Origin: Polytrichum commune
Taxonomy: Eukaryota; Streptophyta; Polytrichopsida; Polytrichales; Polytrichaceae
Direction of reading: 5' to 3'
Assembly (NCBI GenBank): GCA_950295325.1
Contig: OX485807.1
Span: 31,345,666-31,409,665 of the forward strand
Length of the DNA: 64,000 nucleotides
Part shown: positions 57,890-64,000 of the stretch, piece after piece
How the letters are laid out: each line of letters opens with the position of its first letter
Numbering within the stretch: the stretch's first letter is position 1
The notes under the pieces: model-generated
Databases searched by the model: none
What the model saw: only the letters and a program-made list of their open reading frames with translations
What the model was told of the DNA's origin: nothing
Position numbers and translations under genes: made by a program

Positions 57890-58990
57890 GACAGTGTCCA
57901 TTGGCGCCTTGTATTGTGTGTAGAGGTATGAGGGGATGGTAGTGAATATGGTTTTATGTATTCTTTTTGGGTGTTGTATTAGCGTGGGGTTGTATTTTTC
58001 AATGAAGATCTTGTAAATTTTGAGTTGGTTGCTTATGATTTTTCTAGTGTTGCCTTTGGCTTTGCATCCGAGATTATTCATTTGTTCAATTCATGTTTGG
58101 TTGATAGAGGTGGGGATGAGCGGGAGATTGGCAATGGAGAGGAGGTCTAGGCTCTATTGATGTGTGGATGTGATGATGGGGTTGCCATTTGTATGAAAAC
58201 TATGGAATATGATGTATTGTGAGGTGTTTTATTCCATTGTTTGTGGGTGCTTCGAGGAAGGTAGCCACCATGTATGGTGGCTTGGTGTGATAGGGCAAAG
58301 GGAGGGGGGGGGGGAGGTTGGGAGCACTTTTCACATATAACTTTATGTAGTTATGTCCAAAAACTTTTGAGGTGTATGCAAAGGTTGTCTTATATATTGT
58401 ATGTGTGTTTATTGTGGAGGAAGAGTTTTGGATGATGTTGTTTGTAACTTTGAATGTGTCCATGGTTCTTTCTTGGAATAAATCTTGTGCTTCTTGAAGG
58501 AGGTTGTTTGGGATAGGTGAGAGAAGTCTTGGTTCTGTGGAGATTTTAGGGGGGGGGGGGGGGCGCTAATGATATGGGCATTGTGTGTGTTGGGAGTGAG
58601 ACATGTATGGGGAGGTGATCACAATTGTAGATATGAGATGTGTCCATGTGTCCAATGGGTAGGTTTGGAGGCAGGTTTGGTCCAAACATAGAAGTCACCA
58701 ATGAGACTTTGTGAGGAGTAGTTTGTGGCCTCCTTGTCGTGAGTAGTTAAGATTGGTTAGTATTAGAGTGAGAGAATGGGAGTGTGTGAATTTAATTTGT
58801 TTTACTCCATGTTTGCTTTTGTTGGGGAGGAGAGTGATCCATTGGTGTGTCAACAAGTTAGTGCCAGGTCTCTATTGCAGTTGCATGCCATGACTATGCA
58901 TTCATGCTTGAGTTGGGATTTTAGTATGTGGGGTGGGATTGTGTGTAGTATGTTTGGGATGAGGAGAATGTCTTCTAGATGTGATGGCAT
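57890..58990 (-). pseudogene. Decayed LINE-like endonuclease region
   Basis: On the minus strand, in drifting frames, HECIVMACNCNRDLALTC and then NGSLSSPT resemble the GGDFN(R/T)DL catalytic block of apurinic-type LINE endonucleases. Further on, MDTSHIYNCDHLPIHVSLP resembles the final S/CDHxP block of the same domain. Their order is correct and the distance is plausible. Stops and phase changes separate them, and G/C tracts (58304-58314, 58549-58563) interrupt the sequence. No reverse-transcriptase motif was recognised further along, though a longer open frame (57887-58081) follows. An old non-LTR retroelement is the best reading. Confidence 0.42.
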
Positions 58991-58994
58991 GTAG

Positions 58995-60845
58995 AGATGT
59001 ATGATGTTAAATTATTTGTATTTATATTTATATTCCTTAATAAAAAGGCAATTATTGAATACCAATGTCTTATTGTACAATCATGATGAAGCCACAACAA
59101 ATCCATAAATATTATTGTGGATTATAAAATAAAATAAAATTCATAAAATAAAATTCATTTTGAGAATATAAAAGATGAAATAATGTGAACATTCTTTAGA
59201 TATTAGAAATATCCTATGAATTTTCACATTATTTCTTTGGCCACGACCTAAAAACACCTCATTTACATCGGATGTGATTCATATCTCTACAAGGAAGTTA
59301 CTCTTGTGCAGATTAGTGACCAAGCTGCAAAGACCTTGGGTGGAGAGTGTGTGCGCGCACACATACACACACACATATTATATATATGCGCATGCATGCA
59401 AAGTGTCAAGTATGCCAATGTTAGTTTGGAAGCCTACATAAGATTACTAATCTCCTTGGATGCGTTTTATTGGACCGTGTATCAGATGAAAATTACTCTC
59501 CTTTGATTCTGGGTTCCCCATTTATGGGGTGAAACATTTAGGTTGTGTAATGTGGAATTTTCGACAAACAACTATGATTTTAGAGTTTTTTAAATTGCAT
59601 CCTCTTTATTTGGAGGGGAAAAACACACACACACACAAACTAACTAACTAAATATCATCTAGCTTGTTAGTACTGTTATGTGGCTCATGATCCAAAACTC
59701 CATGGAGGAGACACTTAACTTAGTAGCCCTGCACTGTAAGTTTTCCTTTCAACTCCAGATATCCTTTTGCACACAGACGAGACACACAAAAAGCCACCTG
59801 TTCCTTTTTCTGACTGTGCCCTCTCCCATCATGATAATGATCATTCATCAAGACTTGACTCGAATCTAGTACGTCGCCTCTACTATTCTATAGTGGGCCC
59901 TTAACAAACAAACAACCCACATAACATTATTCAGCTACATGGTTGTGTTCCATTCTATATTGGCATATGACACGGGCGTCCACACTATCTTATCTTCATG
60001 GGAAGAAGCTTGGAAAATAGGAAGAAACTGGCGCTATTACAAATAATGAATACTGCCGGTATGAATAGTAAGAATATTGCGAATAGTGTCAATATTTTCA
60101 ATGATAGTTTTGTGAAGAATAATATTTTTAATGAACAATATCAAGATGAACAGTGATTTTGTGAATAATGTTGTAAATATAAGGGTGAGTGTCTATGTAG
60201 GCCGCTCATCCACCATTTTCTAGTGTGAATAAGGACAAACTTGCCCAAATGTAGGGGGGATATGGTGGGGTAGGGTTCATATGTGCCAACTAGCTACTTC
60301 CATCTTCTCAAATCCAGGCTCACTTACTAACCTCCTCCTTCAAGTTATTAAAGATGGAGGTCTAGACCAACATTGGTTCTCTTGGGTCTTCAAGCGGTCT
60401 TAATCCTTCAGTGACCAACACTTGTAGGTTAAATATTCTTTGATGGGCGCATGAAAGTCTAGCAGCATGTGTCCACGGCCCTCCACATTCTAGCAGATTT
60501 CCATAATATGGTCGGATGGCGGCTTGTGCTTAACTACATGCAAACACCTCCAACCCATTCTCACCTAGAGTCTAGTGGGCGAGCAACCTACATGGAAACT
60601 CACCCTAACTCCACCCAAACTTCCAAGTGCCAGCCTGACTATATGAATAGTAAATGAATATTCTTACTTTGTTCAAGGGTCTCATATAATATAATAAACA
60701 TATTCCAGGGTCATGGAAGTGATCCACGTGGTTAAATAATATTATGCATAAGATTTGAGGGAAGAAATGTTTTATAGACTCAGTGCCATGACATCATTTG
60801 AAAAGATACATGTGGTCTAATATAAACAAGTTTAAATTATCTTTC
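58995..60845. other. Intergenic stretch, no gene seen
   Basis: It contains (CA)n at about 59352-59372 and 59624-59637 and AT-rich patches. Small frames have no domains. Confidence 0.35.
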
Positions 60846-60851
60846 TTGCTT

Positions 60852-61015
60852 CCCCCCCCCCCCCTTTGGAACATAGGAAGTGCTTGACCACCTAGCTAGC
60901 TAGTTCCGTCAAGTAGAGAGACAATTTCACGGCCAGGAATCGAACTGCCAACCACTATGTTCGGTTTGGGCACCTTTCCACTATCATCTGATAGTTAAGG
61001 GTCATCTCGGACCAT
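60852..61015 (-). repeat. Possible tRNA-derived SINE with poly(G) end
   Basis: On the minus strand, CTATCAGATGATAGTGGAAAGG (60973-60994) could be an A box, and GTTCGATTCC (60936-60945) is a perfect B-box core inside GGCAGTTCGATTCCTGGCC, a tRNA-like T arm. Downstream on that strand the sequence runs to AAAG followed by 13 G (60852-60864), which may be the element's end. The anticodon arm does not fold convincingly, so it is not called a tRNA. Confidence 0.4.
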
Positions 61016-62139
61016 CTTCCTTCCCTCTTTCACTACACCATGGCCTGGTTGAGTTTGGATGTGCTGACTTTATAATTGTGGTTTTCCCAACCGTGTTGTT
61101 TAAATCCATGTTTTTTACTAGGGAGATTGAACCTCCTCCCCTTTCTACATATTGCATTCCCACGGTCTTTCTTTTGTTCAAATATGTTTTGTTCAAGTAA
61201 GCTCTAGTAAGCTTCAAGATAATGATGATGTGTTCTAAGGGGGGGTATAAAGAAGAAGAAAAAAAGATTCATGCAAAAAAATTTGACAAATCAACCAAAG
61301 TCAATAAAAGGCCAAGCAATCATTTGTTACTCAACCCCTTGGTACTACGTTTCATTCCATATTCCCTAGTTAGTAAACTCTTATAGGCCGTGGTGGTCAT
61401 TTTTGTCCAAGCAATCATTGATACGTGACAACACCAGCGTGCGCATTTACATCATATTCTTTTGATTTTGGACAGGAGGTTGGACATTGGTGATGTGCAT
61501 TTAAATCCATGCTACAACCAAGGCAAGCCACTGCACATGCTACAAAACTATAGTAAAAACGTAACATGCATTTAAACCCAATGCAGTACATACATTGCCT
61601 ATGTTTTACCCAATAGTACAATACACATTTTACCATTATTTTTTATACCATTTTGTTCATTTTAAAAACTCTCCATTGTTATGACCCACGTCCTCCAAGA
61701 GTCGTCCAAGGACTTCCCAGGCCATGGAAGCTCAGGCCATGCACCCACCCCCTTGAGGGACAATCCACTAAACAGATGCTTGTGCTTAGGTGTTATCCAC
61801 CTCTTCAAACACTGGGGGCAACCAGTGGTCCAGTCACCTTCATATACGTATGGAAGATGTGTATATATATACATATATGATGTAGTGGGTCCCTAAGGCA
61901 GGACAGATGTGAGTAGTGAGTCAAGAGGAAGTTGGAATGCTGCATGGAGGCTAGATATATCATACCAGTGTACATAAATATATACCACGATGTGAGTCCC
62001 AAGTTGCTGCCGAGACGTTGTTTATCAATGACTTTGTGCATGCGGCAAGTTCGGAGTCCTTTGTAGTTTCCTGAGCCTACAGAAGTTGTATAAGATATGC
62101 GATACACGAGGAGAGCTTCACGGTGGGGATGGTCATGAC

Positions 62140-62194
62140 TCACCATCACCATCACCACCACCACCACCACCACCACCACCACCACCACCACCAC
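62140..62194 (+). repeat. (CAC)n microsatellite
   Basis: CACCATCACCATCACC is followed by about fourteen CAC units. It is open in three frames as poly-His, poly-Pro or poly-Thr, and on the other strand as poly-Val, but no gene context supports coding. Confidence 0.85.
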
Positions 62195-62639
62195 CGAGCC
62201 CAGCCCAGCCCTGCCCTTGGATATCGCAGGTGGGCTCAGCCTGCTTGTTGACATTGAGCAGCATCGCCGGCTTCATGATAAGTTAAGTTACTCCTTGGCA
62301 GTGCACCAAAACCCGAGTCTCGAAATCGGATCCTAACTCTCGCGCAGTACTGTCACTTCATAAAGTGCTGGAGTATAGACACTGTTGTTCGAAACGGTTA
62401 ATGTTTTGAGTGCTTCTTGGTAGCACAGAAACTCATCAGTCATCAGGTGGCTGGCTGGCTTCCTTCCTTCCTTCCTTCCACGCTTTGGTGGGCCATGGAA
62501 TCACGGCAACCGGATGCCAGCATCTCTGGGCCTTACCCTGCACAATGTGACAGTGTCAGTCCGGCACACCAGCGTTTGCAGTGGTAACTCTTACTGGAAT
62601 GAATATTCTTGAGGTCCCGCCTGGCACTGTCCGGGGACA

Positions 62640-63735
62640 ACCGGCGGCTAGTTACATATTCACCGGTTGAGTTTGAGAAATAACCGGTTGAAGTCGGAGA
62701 CTTCAGGTGAATTACTGAGCATTTGAGAGGAATCCATGGAATATACCTCAAATGGATAAAGCAAAACCGGAAGATGTCAACATGTAACCGGTTGGATTTA
62801 GAATCACTAGGATCTTGACCAACTATGCCCAACAACTTCCCGGCAGGGCTCAGGGAGAACCGGCAGTTAGGTACACATGAACCGGTTGAGTTTGAGAAAT
62901 AACCGGTTGAAGTCGGAGACTTCAGGAGACTTACCGAACATTTTAGAAGAATCTATGGAATATACCTCAATTGAATATAGCAAAACCGGAAGATGTCAAC
63001 ATGTAACTGGTTGGATTTAGAATCACTAGGATCTTGATCGACTATGCCCGAAAACTTCCCGGCAGGGCTCGGGGAGAACCGGCGGTTAGGTATGAACCGG
63101 TTGAGTTTGAGAAATAACCGGTTGAAGCCGGAGACTTCAGGAGACTTACCGAATATTTTAGAGGAATCTATGGAATATACCTCAATTGAATATAGCAAAA
63201 CTGGAAGATGTCAACATGTAACTGGTTGGATTTAGAATCACTAGGATCTTGACCAACTATGCCCAACAACTTCCCGGCAGGGCTCAGGGAGAACCGGCAG
63301 TTAGGTACACATGAACCGGTTGAGTTTGAGAAATAACCGGTTGAAGTCGGAGACTTCAGGAGACTTACCGAGCATTTTAGAAGAATCTATGGAATATACC
63401 TCAATTGAATATAGCAAAACCGGAAGATGTCAACATGTAACCGGTTGGATTTAGAATCACTAGGATCTTGATCGACTATGCCCGAAAATTTCCCGGCAGG
63501 GCTCGGGGAGAACCGGCGGTTAGGTATGAACCGGTTGAGTTTGAGAAATAACCGGTTGAAGCCGGAGACTTCAGGAGACTTACCAAACATTTTAGAGGAA
63601 TCTATAGAATATACCTCAATTGAATAGAGCAAAACCGGAAGATGTCAACATGTAACCGGTTGGATTTAGAATCACTAGGATCTTGACCGACTATGCCTGC
63701 CCAAAAACTTCCTGGGCACTGCCGGCAATGGGTGC
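62640..63735 (+). repeat. Higher-order tandem array, five units of 215-219 bp (left arm of fold-back)
   Basis: ACCGGTTGAG starts at 62662, 62881, 63096, 63315 and 63530, giving spacings of 219, 215, 219 and 215. Units 2 and 4 share AGTTAGGTACACATGAACC and CTCAGGGAGAACC; units 3 and 5 share GGTTAGGTATGAACC and CTCGGGGAGAACC. The array is therefore built from a duplicated dimer of 434 bp, with unit 1 more diverged. Each unit also carries AACCGGTTGAAG(T/C)CGGAGAC, GGAAGATGTCAACATGTAAC and TTTAGAATCACTAGGATCTT. Confidence 0.92.
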
Positions 63736-63784
63736 CGACACTCCCCATCTGTAGTGGCCTCTCCTACGGGTCGCCGGGCAGTGA

Positions 63785-64000
63785 TTGGGGAGATGTTTGG
63801 GCATACTAATCAGTTGACATCCTAGTGTTTGCAAGTCCAACCGGTTACATGTGACGACATCCTCCAGTTTTCCTTTATTAAATTGGGGTATATTCTATAG
63901 ATTATTCTAAAATGATGGGTAATTTTCCTGCAGTCTTGAACTTCAACCGCTTATTTTTCAAACTCAACCGGTTCATCTATTGTAACTAACTACCGGTTCT
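63785..64000 (-). repeat. Inverted unit forming the right arm of the fold-back (runs to the window edge)
   Basis: Reverse-complement unit: GGGCATACTAATCAGTTGA, CAACCGGTTACATGT, GGTATATTCTATAGATTATT, AACTTCAACCGCTTATTTTT and CTCAACCGGTTCATC. A spacer of about 60 bases rich in GCC/GGC (about 63715-63780) separates it from the array. Its resemblance is closest to the 51.1-51.7 kb arms. The arm may continue beyond the window. Confidence 0.82.

Noticed and set aside
60930-61010. tRNA gene on the minus strand
   Set aside because: The T arm is convincing, but the acceptor and anticodon arms do not pair, so a SINE relic is more likely.
62140-62254. Poly-His/Pro/Val protein
   Set aside because: All three readings come from a (CAC)n microsatellite with no supporting exon or domain.
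62953-63632. Two almost identical 81-codon minus-strand ORFs as a gene family
   Set aside because: They are the same frame in two copies of a 434-bp dimer of the fold-back array.

Overview
This 64 kb window is nuclear DNA from a land plant. The genes are split by GT-AG introns, they are sparse, and the space between them is AT-rich and crowded with small DNA transposons, fold-back repeats and microsatellites. I see no bacterial operons, CRISPR arrays or rRNA. A KP4-like gene remnant hints at a seed-free plant, because among plants I know this family mainly from mosses. The species itself cannot be named from sequence alone.

Five conserved protein genes can be recognised. (1) 13070-15826 (+): a three-exon, 156-residue EF-hand protein with two C-terminal hydrophobic segments. 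(2) 27913-28337 (+): a KP4-like secreted-protein gene broken by two phase changes, one of them at a run of 13 G. (3) 29782-31813 (-): a six-exon gene for a conserved plant protein of unknown function, probably plastid-targeted. (4) 34662-39566 (+): a complete ten-exon short-chain dehydrogenase/reductase of the DHRS12 type (324 residues), reconstructed exon by exon with phase kept throughout. (5) 41279-42148 (-): a PLATZ zinc-binding transcription factor in a single open frame. A small possible membrane-protein ORF (25103-25453, -) and an orphan exon-like stretch (12625-12740, +) are weaker.

The rest is mostly repeats. Two pogo/Tigger-type transposons keep inverted termini, TA target duplications and transposase remnants (46033-46773 and 52834-54118). 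There is a 335-bp CACTA-type MITE with an ATG duplication (23663-23997), a PIF/Tourist-like MITE with TAA duplications (44929-45399), several TA-flanked MITEs including a nested pair (43639-44190), an hAT transposase fragment (about 3780-4110), a decayed LINE-like endonuclease region (about 57890-58990), and a fold-back family rich in ACCGGTT motifs whose arms form a higher-order tandem array (62640-64000). A 78-bp minisatellite fills the end of the EF-hand gene's second intron, up to 4-5 bases from the splice acceptor. Thirteen mononucleotide G or C tracts of at least 10 bases occur in the window.

The genes look like unrelated neighbours, each with its own transcription unit; nothing suggests a shared pathway. 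I did not find a convincing new multi-gene system. The most unusual items are the KP4-like remnant, the G-tract enrichment, the intron-filling repeats and the fold-back arrays.
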